Below the pieces are notes generated by a model that worked only from the letters and a program-made list of their open reading frames with translations, ran no database searches and had not been told where the DNA came from. Below are positions 44,665-54,187 of a stretch of 64,000 nucleotides of DNA, piece after piece. Location: positions 1,717,069 through 1,781,068 of the forward strand of contig NZ_JADKRR010000001.1 of the NCBI RefSeq assembly GCF_015351105.1. The letters are read 5' to 3'. The stretch's first letter is position 1. The number at the start of each line of letters is the position of its first letter. Source of the DNA: Clavibacter sp. VKM Ac-2872. Its GTDB lineage: Bacteria > Actinomycetota > Actinomycetes > Actinomycetales > Microbacteriaceae. Made by a program: the position numbers and the translations under genes.

Positions 44665-45093
44665 GTGCCCGCCACTCCCACGAACCCCGACCTCGGCGAT
44701 CCCGGCCGCAACCGCTGGCCGGGGGAGCGGCTCGGGCTGCCGGAGCAGGGGCGGGGATCCGTCGCCCGCGCCGGCCGCCGCATCGTGGGGATCTGCATCG
44801 ACTGGGCCCTCGCCGTGCTGGTCTCCTGGGCCTTCTTCTCGTACGACGCCACGGCGACGCTCGCGATCTTCGCCGTGATGCAGTACGTCCTCATCGTCAC
44901 GCTCGGAGGCAGCGTCGGGCACGTCGTGCTCGGGATGCGCGTGCGCCCGCTCGGCGGGGGGTACGTGTCACTGTGGCGACCTGCCCTGCGCACCGTGCTC
45001 CTGTGCCTGGTGGTGCCCTCGGTCGTGTGGAACGCCGACCAGCGGGGCCTGCACGACGTGTTCTCGGGGACGGTGCTCGTCCGCACGTCCTGA
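44665..45093 (+). CDS. RDD family membrane protein
   Basis: A 142-residue protein with an RDD domain: VARAGRRIVGICIDWALAVL, then two more hydrophobic segments, and a late NADQRGLHDVFSGTVLV typical of the family. TAGGAT lies 6 nt before the GTG, so it is probably leaderless. An RDD gene next to glnA1 is also found in mycobacteria. Role unknown. Confidence 0.88.
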   Translation: MPATPTNPDLGDPGRNRWPGERLGLPEQGRGSVARAGRRIVGICIDWALAVLVSWAFFSYDATATLAIFAVMQYVLIVTLGGSVGHVVLGMRVRPLGGGYVSLWRPALRTVLLCLVVPSVVWNADQRGLHDVFSGTVLVRTS

Positions 45094-45117
45094 CCCGGAA
45101 CCGGCGTCGACGAGGGG

Positions 45118-45849
45118 TCAGCCGGGCTCGCACCCGAGGTACACGAGCTCCGGGTCGATCCCGCCCAGGACCACACGGGCGGGGGACCCCGCGCGGACCG
45201 CGCCGAGCTCACGGCTCTCGGTCTCCCGTCCGTCGTCCGACCTCCCGGTCGTGACCTCGAAGCGGACGAGCGCCGCGCTGCAGTCCTCCGGCGCGGTCAT
45301 GTCGAGGAGCGTGCACGACGTCGTGTCCACGCACTCGCTCGCTCGGGAGGCGGGGTCCACGACGGGGACGACGGTCGCGCCCTGGGTCAGGTCGGCGCCG
45401 ACGGTCGTGAACCGCGCGCGCGTCGAGTCCTGGAAGCTGACGAGGACCACCAGGACCCCCGCCAATGCGCAGACCGCCGCGATGGACGGCCCGAGACCAC
45501 GTCGAGCCCGCTCGCGCCGCGACCTCCCGTAGGGCGACAGGCGCTCGTGCGTCGCCCGTGGCGGGGACGAATACGGGGACGGGGACGGGCGTCCTGGGTG
45601 GGATGGTCCACGACCCGCCGCGGCAGGACGCCCGTGGCCGGTCGCCGTGCGCTGTCCGATGAGGAGCGCGTCCCGGGCGAGCGTGAGCTGCACGAAGCGC
45701 TCGTGGGCGGCCCGCAGCTGCTGCGGTGTCGCGCCGGGGAGGCGATCGGGATGCGTCTCCCGCGCGTGCCTGAGGTAGGCGCGGCTGACGGTGGGGCGAT
45801 CGGCATCCACGTCGACGCCGAGCAGCGCCGCAGCGGAGGCCGGATCCAT
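45118..45849 (-). CDS. Membrane-anchored J-domain protein
   Basis: A 243-residue protein. Residues 1-65 form a DnaJ domain with the His-Pro-Asp triad in ARETHPDRLPGAT, which stimulates DnaK. A basic Pro/Ser/Arg linker follows, then one membrane helix at about 122-140 (IAAVCALAGVLVVLVSF). The rest would lie outside and has four Cys (ECVDTTSC, EDCSAAL, YLGCEPG), possibly disulfide-bonded. CAGACT lies 6 nt before the ATG. Mycobacteria have no J-domain gene at this site. Function unknown. Confidence 0.8.
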   Translation of the reverse strand: MDPASAAALLGVDVDADRPTVSRAYLRHARETHPDRLPGATPQQLRAAHERFVQLTLARDALLIGQRTATGHGRPAAAGRGPSHPGRPSPSPYSSPPRATHERLSPYGRSRRERARRGLGPSIAAVCALAGVLVVLVSFQDSTRARFTTVGADLTQGATVVPVVDPASRASECVDTTSCTLLDMTAPEDCSAALVRFEVTTGRSDDGRETESRELGAVRAGSPARVVLGGIDPELVYLGCEPG

Positions 45850-45903
45850 GGGCTCAGTCTGCGCCGGGCACGGTGCCCGCGCAAACGCCCCGCACTCGAG
45901 GGA

Positions 45904-46614
45904 TCAGCGTGCCCGGGAAGGGCGGACCTTGAACGGGTCGACGCCCTTGGGGATGGGCATGCTGTTCTGCCCGAGGGAGGTCAGGCGGTTGTTCACGGCC
46001 AGGACCTCCGCCTTGGTGATGGTACGGGAGAACCGCTGCAGGCGACCGGCCAGCTTGTGGAGCTCGACCGAGTCGGCGTCGGGGCCGACGAACACGAAGT
46101 GGACGGGCACGTTCGGGAGCACGCGGGCGATCTTGCGACGCTCGTCCTCGAGCATGCGCGTGGTGCGGCTCTTCGGGCCCTCGCCGATGAGGGCGACACC
46201 GGGACGCCCGACGGCGCGGTACACGGCGTCCTGCGACTTGCCGTTGACCGCGACGGGCATCTCGCTGCCGACCCACCCGCGCTTCAGCGAGCTGCGGAGG
46301 ACGACGCCGACGGCTCCGGGCTGCCCCTTGATCTGCAGGTACGCCGCGCGCTCCGCCTTGCGGCCGAGGACGATGAGGAACGCGAGGATGCCCGCGAACA
46401 CGCCGGCGATGACGAAGAGGATGGCGGTCAGCCAGCTCCCGCCGGTCGCGAACACCGCCAGGAGCACCCCGATGAGGATGGGGCCCAGCAGCGCCAGGAG
46501 CATCCACCAGACCGAGCTCTTGTCGTACCGCCGGGTCATCTGGAAGACCTGCCACATCTGCTTGATGCGGCCGGGTTCCTTGGGTGCCTTCTTCGAGGCT
46601 GTCTTGCGGGCCAT
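45904..46614 (-). CDS. DUF4191 membrane protein
   Basis: A 236-residue protein. A basic N-terminus and KQMWQVFQMTRRYDKSSVWW precede two membrane helices (about 38-85), and a soluble C-terminal domain contains RSSLKRGWVGSEMPVAVN and GVALIGEGPKSRTTRML. This is the DUF4191 family of Actinobacteria, whose mycobacterial member also lies near glnA1. Function unknown. TATCCT lies 7 nt before the ATG, so it is probably leaderless. Confidence 0.9.
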   Translation of the reverse strand: MARKTASKKAPKEPGRIKQMWQVFQMTRRYDKSSVWWMLLALLGPILIGVLLAVFATGGSWLTAILFVIAGVFAGILAFLIVLGRKAERAAYLQIKGQPGAVGVVLRSSLKRGWVGSEMPVAVNGKSQDAVYRAVGRPGVALIGEGPKSRTTRMLEDERRKIARVLPNVPVHFVFVGPDADSVELHKLAGRLQRFSRTITKAEVLAVNNRLTSLGQNSMPIPKGVDPFKVRPSRAR

Positions 46615-46800
46615 GGAGCCCAGGATACCGGTGCGCGGGCGGCAGCTGGGACGGACGGAGGACGATGCCCCTTCCGGTCCCCTCACAGGCGCTCCGGGCG
46701 GCCGTGATGCCCACCGCTCGCTCTCGAAGCGACCATCCGGCCCTGCCCTCGGCACACTCCGGTCGACGGACACGCCGTCGCGACGGCGGACGGAGCGGAG

Positions 46801-48519
46801 ATGACGAGGGGACGTGAGGCCATGGCGGAGGGGCGCGCGCGCACGCACGAGGGACGGGTCGGTCGGGATCGCGGAGAGGGGCCCCACGGCGGGGCGGCCG
46901 GTCCGGGTCGATCGGGATCGGCGCGGGGAGGAGCGCCTCGGAGGCGGAGGATCGGCACGGACCCGGCTCCCGACGGGCTGGACCCCTCCGGCGCGGTCGT
47001 CGCGGGGTATCGCCTCGTGCGGCTCGTCGGGAGGGGCGCCCGCTGCGAGGTGCACCTGGGCCGGCCCTGCCGTCCCGCGGACGGCGCGAGCGGTTCGGCC
47101 GACAACTTCGCCGTGAAGATCGTGCCGGCGACCGAGCGCAGCCGGGGCGAGGCGGAGATCGTGGCCCTGCAGGCGGTGACGTCCGAGCACGTCGTCGAGC
47201 TCCGCGACATCGCCACGCTGGCCGACGGCAGCCTCTGCATCGTGCAGTCGATCGGCCGACGCGGTACGGCATCGGCCCTGCTCGGCCGACGCGGCAGCAT
47301 CACACCCGGCGAGACCGTGACCCTCGTGGCCTCCGTGCTCCGAGGACTGGGGGACCTCCACGAGGCGGGCATCGCGCACGGCGCGGTCGACCTCACCCAC
47401 GTCGTCCTCGATGCCGCGGGACGTCCCCTTCTGGCAGGGCTCGGCTCCTCCCACGCCATCGCCGGAGATGCACCGGCGGACGGGCTGCCCGGGGTCGACC
47501 CCGTGGAACAGGACCTGGTGCGGGTGTCGCGCATCGTGCAGGCCCTGCGCGACCCGGCCGATGCACGAGGGCGCGCGTCCGATGACCGGTGGGACGCATG
47601 GCTGGCGCTCCTCGACGCCGCCATCCACGGGGAGTCCGATCTCACCGCGCATGACCTGGCGGACCGCCTGCTCGACGTCGCGGACGCGGCCCCGCTGGCC
47701 GACACGGGAGGACCCCCGGACCCCGGCGGCGACGATCACCTCCGATCGCGTGACGCGGCCCTCCCCGTCGTCCACCCCCGTGCCGTCGACACCGGTGTCG
47801 GAGGGCCGATCTCGCGCCGCCGCGCGTGGCCGCGCATCCCTCGCAGCCCTCGCAGCACGCGGAGCGGTCGTCGTCGCCATCGCGCGGAGGGCGAACGCGG
47901 GGCAGGCGCAGCGGGATCCCCTGGGTCGGCGGTCCGATCGCGTCTCGCGAGCGAGCTCAGAGCGGTGCGCCCCCGCATCTGGGCGCTGGGGGCCTCCGCG
48001 CTCCTGCTCCTGCTCGCGGGCGTCGTCGTGGTGCCCGTCCTCACCGGACCCGCTCACGGGGTGACTGCGTCTCCGACGAGCGCGCCGACGACACCGGCAT
48101 CAGCGCCGACGTCGAGCAGCGCGGACCGACCGGCGACTGCGACGGATCCCGACGTCGAAGCAGCCGCCTCGCCGGATCCGGACATCGCCGCCCCCGCGCT
48201 CCTCCGGCTCCGCGCCTCCTGTCTCCGCCATGACGACGCAGGCTGCCTGGACGACATCGACGAGGCCGGCTCCGCAGTGGAGGACGCCGACCGCAGCGCC
48301 GTCGGATCGGCAGCCACGGCTGCCCTCGACGACGCCGCGCTCCACGTCGCGGATGCCCTGGGCCCTGCTCAGCGACTCGGTGACAGCGCGCTCATCGGCC
48401 TCCTCCCGCAGGGCGCGTCCGGATCCGCGCCACCCGCGCCCGGACGCCGACCGGCCTCCCTCCTGATCGTCAGGGGAGAGGCCGGATGGCGGATCAGGGA
48501 CCTGATGGACGACCGATGA
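46801..48519 (+). CDS. Membrane-anchored Ser/Thr protein kinase-like protein, predicted pseudokinase
   Basis: A 572-residue protein. An N-terminal basic disordered stretch of 60 residues leads to a kinase-like fold: VAGYRLVRLVGRGARCEVHL, then FAVKIV with Lys106. The catalytic loop reads AHGAVDLTHVVLD in place of HRDxKxxN, and AGLGS replaces DFG (Gly213 for Asp). So it should not transfer phosphate. One membrane helix lies near 393-415, followed by a Ser/Thr/Pro-rich linker and an outer domain with two Cys. GGAG precedes the ATG. It could be a signalling scaffold. Confidence 0.8.
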   Translation: MTRGREAMAEGRARTHEGRVGRDRGEGPHGGAAGPGRSGSARGGAPRRRRIGTDPAPDGLDPSGAVVAGYRLVRLVGRGARCEVHLGRPCRPADGASGSADNFAVKIVPATERSRGEAEIVALQAVTSEHVVELRDIATLADGSLCIVQSIGRRGTASALLGRRGSITPGETVTLVASVLRGLGDLHEAGIAHGAVDLTHVVLDAAGRPLLAGLGSSHAIAGDAPADGLPGVDPVEQDLVRVSRIVQALRDPADARGRASDDRWDAWLALLDAAIHGESDLTAHDLADRLLDVADAAPLADTGGPPDPGGDDHLRSRDAALPVVHPRAVDTGVGGPISRRRAWPRIPRSPRSTRSGRRRHRAEGERGAGAAGSPGSAVRSRLASELRAVRPRIWALGASALLLLLAGVVVVPVLTGPAHGVTASPTSAPTTPASAPTSSSADRPATATDPDVEAAASPDPDIAAPALLRLRASCLRHDDAGCLDDIDEAGSAVEDADRSAVGSAATAALDDAALHVADALGPAQRLGDSALIGLLPQGASGSAPPAPGRRPASLLIVRGEAGWRIRDLMDDR

Positions 48520-48544
48520 GGGACGCCTTCGTGGCCCGAGGGAC

Positions 48545-49984
48545 CTAGATGCCCAGGTCGGCGTCGAAGGCACCTGCCTCGAGACGGTTCTTCACGGCCA
48601 CGAGGAAGCGCGAGGCGTCGGCCCCGTCGACGATCCGGTGGTCGTAGGAGAGCGCGAGGTACACGGTCGAGCGGATGGCGATGGTGTCCTGCCCGTCCGC
48701 CGTGATGACCACGGGGCGCTTGGTGACGATGCCGGTGCCGAGGATGGCGGACTGCGGGAGGAACACCACGGGGGTGTCGAACAGCGCACCGCGCGAGCCG
48801 GTGTTGGTCAGCGTGAAGGTGCCGCCGGCCAGCTCGTCGGGGGACAGCTTGTTGTCACGCGTCCGTGCGGCGAGGTCGGCGATCTCCGACGCGAACTGGG
48901 CCAGGTTCTTGCCCTCCGCGTTCTTGACGACGGGCGTCAGCAGGCCGCGCTCCGTGTCGACGGCGATGCTGATGTTCTCGTGATCGGGGTAGATGATGCT
49001 GTCGCCGTCGACCGTCGCGTTGACGACGGGGTAGGCCTTGAGGGCCTCGGCGGCGGCGAGGGCGAAGAACGGCAGGAACGACAGCTTGACGCCGGTCTTC
49101 TCCAGGAAGTCGACCTTCACGCGGTCGCGGAAGCGGGCCACCTTGGTGACATCGACCTCCACCACCGAGGTGAGCTGCGCCGTCGACTGCATCGACACGA
49201 CCGCGCGGTCGGCGATGAGCTTCCGCATGCGGGACATCTTCGCGGTGGTACCGCGCAGGGGAGACGTCTCGAGGGGGGCAGCGACGGGAGCGGCCGGTGC
49301 GGTTCCCGCCGGGGCGCTGGCGGACGCCGCGGCCTCGGCAGCGGCGAGGACGTCCTCCTTGCGGATGCGTCCTCCCACACCGGTGCCGACGACCGAGCTG
49401 ATGTCCACGCCGCGCTCGTTGGCGAGCTTGCGGACGAGCGGCGTCACATATCCGGCGTTGCCGGATGCGGCGGGAGCCGGGGCAGCCGCGGGCGCGGGAG
49501 CAGCGGCGGGGGCCGGCGTCGCGGCGACGGGCGCCGGGGTCGCCGGGGCAGGAGCGGGCGTCTCCTCGGCTGCGGGTGCCTCCTGCGCGGCCGCAGGTGC
49601 CGGCTCGGGCTCCACGGGCGCGGGCGCCTCCGTGTCGTCGTCCGCCTCGGTGGACGGGGTGACGGTGTCCTCCACGGCCTCCTCGGCCGCCGGCTCCTCG
49701 GAGGGCGCCGCGGCGGGCTCCTCGGCGGGGGCGTCGCCTCCACCCGAGCCGTCGCCGATGCGCACCAGCACGGCGCCGACCTCGACGGTCTCGTCCTCCT
49801 GGACGAGGATCTCCTCGATGACGCCGGCGACCGGCGACGGGATCTCGGTGTCGACCTTGTCGGTCGACACCTCGAGCAGGGGCTCGTCGACCTCGACGTG
49901 GTCGCCGACGTTCTTGAGCCAACGGGTCACCGTGCCCTCGGTGACGCTCTCGCCGAGTGCGGGGAGGTTGACGGATTCGCTCAT
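48545..49984 (-). CDS. sucB: Dihydrolipoamide acyltransferase (E2) of 2-oxoacid dehydrogenase complexes
   Basis: A 479-residue E2. One lipoyl domain (1-80) has the modified Lys43 in [15 protein letters not shown] long Ala/Pro/Glu linker follows, then a peripheral-subunit-binding domain ([20 protein letters not shown]) and the catalytic domain with His449 and Asp453 in [11 protein letters not shown]. Annotated SucB/AceF in relatives. In Actinobacteria this E2 serves pyruvate dehydrogenase and often also 2-oxoglutarate dehydrogenase. lpd lies just upstream on the same strand. Confidence 0.93.
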   Translation of the reverse strand: MSESVNLPALGESVTEGTVTRWLKNVGDHVEVDEPLLEVSTDKVDTEIPSPVAGVIEEILVQEDETVEVGAVLVRIGDGSGGGDAPAEEPAAAPSEEPAAEEAVEDTVTPSTEADDDTEAPAPVEPEPAPAAAQEAPAAEETPAPAPATPAPVAATPAPAAAPAPAAAPAPAASGNAGYVTPLVRKLANERGVDISSVVGTGVGGRIRKEDVLAAAEAAASASAPAGTAPAAPVAAPLETSPLRGTTAKMSRMRKLIADRAVVSMQSTAQLTSVVEVDVTKVARFRDRVKVDFLEKTGVKLSFLPFFALAAAEALKAYPVVNATVDGDSIIYPDHENISIAVDTERGLLTPVVKNAEGKNLAQFASEIADLAARTRDNKLSPDELAGGTFTLTNTGSRGALFDTPVVFLPQSAILGTGIVTKRPVVITADGQDTIAIRSTVYLALSYDHRIVDGADASRFLVAVKNRLEAGAFDADLGI

Positions 49985-50044
49985 GCTGTTGTCTCCTTCA
50001 GGCCCGACTCCGGACCCGGCTTGTGTGTCGGTGGTGGCGGGGTG

Positions 50045-51418
50045 CTACAGGGCGTGCAACGGAGTCCCGGCGAGTGCCAGGTGGGCCTCGCCGAGCGCCT
50101 CGTTCTGGGTGGGGTGGGCGTGCACCAGGTTGGCGACGTCCTCGGGGTAGGCCTCCCAGTTGACGATGAGCTGGCCTTCGCCGATGAGCTCGCCGACCCG
50201 GGCGCCGATCATGTGGATGCCGACGACGGGGCCGTCCTGGACGCGGACCACCTTGATGGATCCGGCCGTGCCGAGGATCGAGCTCTTGCCGTTGCCGCCG
50301 AGGTTGTACTCGTAGCTGGAGACCTTGTCGGCGCCGAACTTCTCGACGGCCTTGGCCTCGCTGTAGCCGACGCTCGCGACCTCGGGGTCGGAGTAGGTGA
50401 CCTTGGGGATGTTGATGTCCTCGACGACCACGGGCTTGTTGCCCGCGATCTCCTCGGCGACGAAGATCCCCTGCTGGAACCCGCGGTGAGCGAGCTGCAG
50501 GCCGGGGACGATGTCGCCGACGGCGTAGACGCCGGGGACGCTGGTCTGGAGCCGCTCGTCCGTCAGGACGAAGCCGCGGTCGGTCTTCACGCCCGCCTCC
50601 TCGAAGCCGAGCCCCTGGGTCGCCGGGCCGCGGCCCACGGCGACGAGCAGGAGGTCGGCGTCGTACGTCGTGCCGTCCTCGAGGGCGACCTGGACGCCCT
50701 GGTCGTCCTGGGTGACCGACTTGAAGCGCACACCGAGCGAGAAGGCGATGCCGCGCTTGCGGAACGCCCGCTCGAACTGCTTGCTGATCGACTCCTCCTC
50801 GTTGGGCACGAGGTGGGGGAGGGCCTCGATGATCTGCACGTCGACGCCGAAGGAGCGCCAGACGGAGGCGAACTCGACGCCGATGACGCCGCCGCCGAGG
50901 ATCGCGACCTTCTTGGGGATGTAGTCCAGCTCGAGGGCCTGCTCGCTCGTGATGACGCGGCCGCCGATCTCGAGGCCGGGCAGCGTCCGCGAGTAGGAGC
51001 CCGTCGCGAGGACGACGCTCTTCCCCGTGATGGTCTGGTCGCCGACCTGGACGGTCGTGCCGGAGGTCAGGCGGCCCTCTCCCTCGATGACGGTGATGCC
51101 GCGGGCCTTGATGAGCCCCTGGAGGCCCTTGTACTTGCTGGCGACGATGGCCTCGCGGTAGGCGTTGACCCGGGCGATGTCGACCCCGTCGAACGTGACG
51201 TTGACGCCGTACTTCTCCGACTCCCGCGACACGTCGGCGACCTCGGCCGAGTGCAGGAGCGCCTTCGTGGGGATGCAGCCGCGGTGGAGGCAGGTGCCGC
51301 CCAGCTTGCCCTTCTCCACGAGGCCCACGGTCTTGCCCAGCTGCACCGCACGGAGCGCTGCTGCGTAGCCGCCGCTCCCGCCGCCGAGCACCACCACGTC
51401 AAAGTTCTGTTCCGACAC
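50045..51418 (-). CDS. lpdA: Dihydrolipoyl dehydrogenase (E3)
   Basis: A 457-residue flavoprotein that reoxidises dihydrolipoamide with NAD. The FAD motif GGGSGGYAAA is at residues 12-21. The redox pair is Cys43 and Cys48 in GGTCLHRGCIPTKA, the NAD motif is AILGGGVIGVEFA, and the acid-base pair is His435-Glu440 in HAHPTQNE. It precedes sucB by 60 nt in one operon. Together with distant aceE it completes pyruvate dehydrogenase. Confidence 0.97.
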   Translation of the reverse strand: MSEQNFDVVVLGGGSGGYAAALRAVQLGKTVGLVEKGKLGGTCLHRGCIPTKALLHSAEVADVSRESEKYGVNVTFDGVDIARVNAYREAIVASKYKGLQGLIKARGITVIEGEGRLTSGTTVQVGDQTITGKSVVLATGSYSRTLPGLEIGGRVITSEQALELDYIPKKVAILGGGVIGVEFASVWRSFGVDVQIIEALPHLVPNEEESISKQFERAFRKRGIAFSLGVRFKSVTQDDQGVQVALEDGTTYDADLLLVAVGRGPATQGLGFEEAGVKTDRGFVLTDERLQTSVPGVYAVGDIVPGLQLAHRGFQQGIFVAEEIAGNKPVVVEDINIPKVTYSDPEVASVGYSEAKAVEKFGADKVSSYEYNLGGNGKSSILGTAGSIKVVRVQDGPVVGIHMIGARVGELIGEGQLIVNWEAYPEDVANLVHAHPTQNEALGEAHLALAGTPLHAL

Positions 51419-51509
51419 CCAGGATCTCCCTCGTATGCATCAAGGTCGTCTCATGCGACCGCCCGACCGGGCAGGCGCGGGACCCCCTCAGGAGGCCTCT
51501 CCGAGCCTA

Positions 51510-53018
51510 CTACGCGCGCGAAAACCCGGAGGCCAGGGCCAGCAGCGTGCGGACCGCCACGCCGGTCGGGCCCTTCCCCGTGAAGCCGTGGCCCCCGCCC
51601 TTGTTGTGCGACGGACCCGCGATGTCGATGTGCGCCCACGGGATCCGGGGTGCGTCGTCCGCGTCGCCGGTCCGGCCGACGAACTCCTTGAGGAACACAC
51701 CGGCGACGAGCATGCCGCCAGCGGGATTGCCCGGCTTCACGTTGGCGATGTCCGCGATGTCGGAGTTGAGAAGCGCGCGCATCTCCTCCGGGAGCGGCAT
51801 GCCCCACATGCTCTCGCCCTGCTCACGGGCCGCGTCGAGGAGACGGGCGACGAGGGCGTCCTCGCCCATGACGGCGGAGTACCGCTCGCCGAGCGCCACG
51901 ACCTGGGCTCCCGTCAGCGTCGCGATGTCGACGATGGCGTCCGGGTGCTCCTCGCTCGCCGCGACGATGCCGTCCGCCATGACGAGCCGGCCCTCGGCAT
52001 CCGTGTTGAGGACCTCGACGGTCGTGCCGCCGCGCATGCGCAGGACGTCGTCCGGACGGATGGCCGAGCCGGAGGGCATGTTCTCGGCGATGCAGAGCCA
52101 CGCGGTGAGGCGGACGGGCAGCTCGAGCCGTGCGGCGGCGACGACGACCTCGAGGATCGTCGCGGCGCCGGTCATGTCGTACTTCATGCCGATCATGGGC
52201 ACGGCGGGCTTCAGCGAGATGCCGCCGGTGTCGTAGGTGATGCCCTTGCCCACGAGCGCGAGGTGCCGGGTCGCGCCGGCGGGGGAGTAGGAGACCTTCA
52301 CGAGGCGGGGCGGGCGCGACGAACCCTGGCCCACGCCGAGGATGCCGCCGAAGCCCTCGGCCGCGAGCGCGTCCTCGTCCCACACGCGGACGTCCACGGG
52401 CAGCCCCGTCGTGCGCTCCCGGACCGCGTCGACGAAGGTCGCGGGATAGAGGTCGAGCGGCGGGGTGTTGACGAGGTCCTTGGTCCCCGCGACCGCGCCG
52501 GCGACCGCGACCGCGCGTGCCACGGCCTCGTCCGCGTCCTCGGCGGTCCACCGACCGCCCGCGGCGACCACGGTGACGGAGGAGGCGCGCGGCTTCTGGC
52601 CGGCGAGCGAGTCCCGGCGGTAGGAGTCGAAGGAGTAGACCCCGAGGGCGGCGCCCTCGAGCACGGCGGTGAGCTCGACGAGCGAGGTCACCGGTACCGC
52701 GACGGCCACGCTCTCCACGCCCCGCAGCTGGCGGGTCGCGCTGCCGACGGCGTAGCGGAGGGCAACCGCGTCCAGCGGCCCCGACCCCACGCCCACCAGC
52801 GCGATCGCGCGCGCGGCAGTACCCGTCCCCGCGACGCGGACGACCTCGTCCCGGCCTCCGGTGACGCCGATGGCGGACAGTCCGTCCGCGTCCAGCTCGA
52901 GGCCCTCGGGAGCGTGCACCCGGATCCCCTCCTTCTCGCTGGAGACGGCGACGACGAGCGCGTCCGCCTCCACGTCGACGGCACGGTCGGAGGACACGGA
53001 GAGAAGGGGGATGGTCAT
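51510..53018 (-). CDS. pepA: Leucyl aminopeptidase (M17)
   Basis: A 502-residue cytosolic metallopeptidase. The metal site is complete: GKGITYDTGGISLKP with Lys and Asp, MKYDMTGAATI, and the NTDAEGRLVMADG loop with Asp and Glu. The open frame extends 43 residues upstream, but MTIPLLSVSSDR from the ATG at 53018 is the better start. TAGGCT lies 8 nt before it, pointing to a leaderless mRNA. Confidence 0.95.
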   Translation of the reverse strand: MTIPLLSVSSDRAVDVEADALVVAVSSEKEGIRVHAPEGLELDADGLSAIGVTGGRDEVVRVAGTGTAARAIALVGVGSGPLDAVALRYAVGSATRQLRGVESVAVAVPVTSLVELTAVLEGAALGVYSFDSYRRDSLAGQKPRASSVTVVAAGGRWTAEDADEAVARAVAVAGAVAGTKDLVNTPPLDLYPATFVDAVRERTTGLPVDVRVWDEDALAAEGFGGILGVGQGSSRPPRLVKVSYSPAGATRHLALVGKGITYDTGGISLKPAVPMIGMKYDMTGAATILEVVVAAARLELPVRLTAWLCIAENMPSGSAIRPDDVLRMRGGTTVEVLNTDAEGRLVMADGIVAASEEHPDAIVDIATLTGAQVVALGERYSAVMGEDALVARLLDAAREQGESMWGMPLPEEMRALLNSDIADIANVKPGNPAGGMLVAGVFLKEFVGRTGDADDAPRIPWAHIDIAGPSHNKGGGHGFTGKGPTGVAVRTLLALASGFSRA

Positions 53019-53191
53019 GGGCGTCGAGCCTAGCGACGCGCGCAGGCGCCGTGGCTGGGAGCGCTCGCGCCTCCTCCGCGCCCGTCGGGGGGCGACCCTC
53101 CCGCGCGACCCGGCGGCCGTGTTCGCTCTCGGCGGCACGGGCGGCACCCGGTCCGGGAGGGGCCGTCGGAGGCGCGCCGTAGAGTTGATGC
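53019..53191. promoter_or_regulatory. Divergent leaderless promoters, pepA and PAC2 gene
   Basis: TAGGCT (minus strand, 53027-53032) is 8 nt before the pepA ATG, and TAGAGT (53180-53185) is 6 nt before the PAC2 ATG. The middle of the spacer shows nothing else. Confidence 0.6.
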
Positions 53192-54112
53192 ATGGCAGAC
53201 GCGGACGGACTGTACGAGATCGACACCGACATCGGCGAGGTGCCGACCGGACTGCCGCTGGTCGCCGGGCTCACGGGCTTCTCCGACGCCGGGTCCGGGG
53301 TGTCCCAGGTGAGCGAGTACCTGCTGAGCACCCTGAGCCACCGCGACGTCCTGCGCTTCGACACCGACACCCTGCTCGACTACCGGGCACGCCGACCCAC
53401 GATCTACTTCGACCAGGACCATCTCGCCGACTACCGTCCGGCCCGGCTGGCCCTCTACCTCGCGCACGACGAGATCGGGCAGCCGTTCCTCCTGCTCACC
53501 GGGTTCGAGCCGGACTTCCGCTGGGAGGCGTTCACCGCGGCCGTCCTCGGCATCGTCGACCGCTACCGGGTCTCCACCACCACGTGGGTGCACGCCATCC
53601 CGATGCCCGTGCCGCACACCCGCGACATCAACGTCACCGTGAGCGGAAACCGCACGGAGCTCATCGACGCGCTCAGCGTGTGGAAGCCGCACACCCAGGT
53701 GCCGGCGAACGCGCTCCACCTGGTGGAGCACCGCCTGCACGACGCCGGACACCCCGTCGCGGGCTTCGTGCTCCTCGTCCCGCACTACCTCGCGGACACG
53801 GAGTTCCCCCTCGCCGCTGTGGCGGCGCTCGAGAGCATCAGCGCCGCCACCGGCCTCATCTTCCCGACCGACCGGCTCCGGGAGGAGGGCCGCGACTTCG
53901 TGGGCCGCATCGACGAGCAGGTCGCGGGCAACCAGGAGCTGGCGCGCCTCGTCACGACCCTCGAGGAGCGCTACGACAGCTACATGGAGGACACGCCCCT
54001 CAAGTCGCCGCTGACCGACGAGGACGGCGCCCTGCCGACGGCCGACGAGATCGCCGCCGAGCTGGAGAAGTTCCTCGCGCGCCGTCGCCCCGGCGACGGG
54101 GACGCGGCCTGA
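53192..54112 (+). CDS. PAC2 family protein
   Basis: A 306-residue member of the PAC2 (proteasome assembly chaperone 2-like) family, whose role in Actinobacteria is not known. LVAGLTGFSDAGSGVSQVSE, ALYLAHDEIGQPFLLLTGFE, and VPHYLADTEFPLAAVAALE are conserved blocks; the C-terminus is a Glu-rich helix. The ATG has TAGAGT 6 nt before it and no ribosome site, so it is probably leaderless. Confidence 0.9.
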   Translation: MADADGLYEIDTDIGEVPTGLPLVAGLTGFSDAGSGVSQVSEYLLSTLSHRDVLRFDTDTLLDYRARRPTIYFDQDHLADYRPARLALYLAHDEIGQPFLLLTGFEPDFRWEAFTAAVLGIVDRYRVSTTTWVHAIPMPVPHTRDINVTVSGNRTELIDALSVWKPHTQVPANALHLVEHRLHDAGHPVAGFVLLVPHYLADTEFPLAAVAALESISAATGLIFPTDRLREEGRDFVGRIDEQVAGNQELARLVTTLEERYDSYMEDTPLKSPLTDEDGALPTADEIAAELEKFLARRRPGDGDAA

Positions 54113-54187
54113 CGCCCTCGAGCTGATCGCCGCGCAGGCCACCCGGGCCGGCGAGGAGGCCCCCGCGGGGTCGGTATCCTCGTCCCG

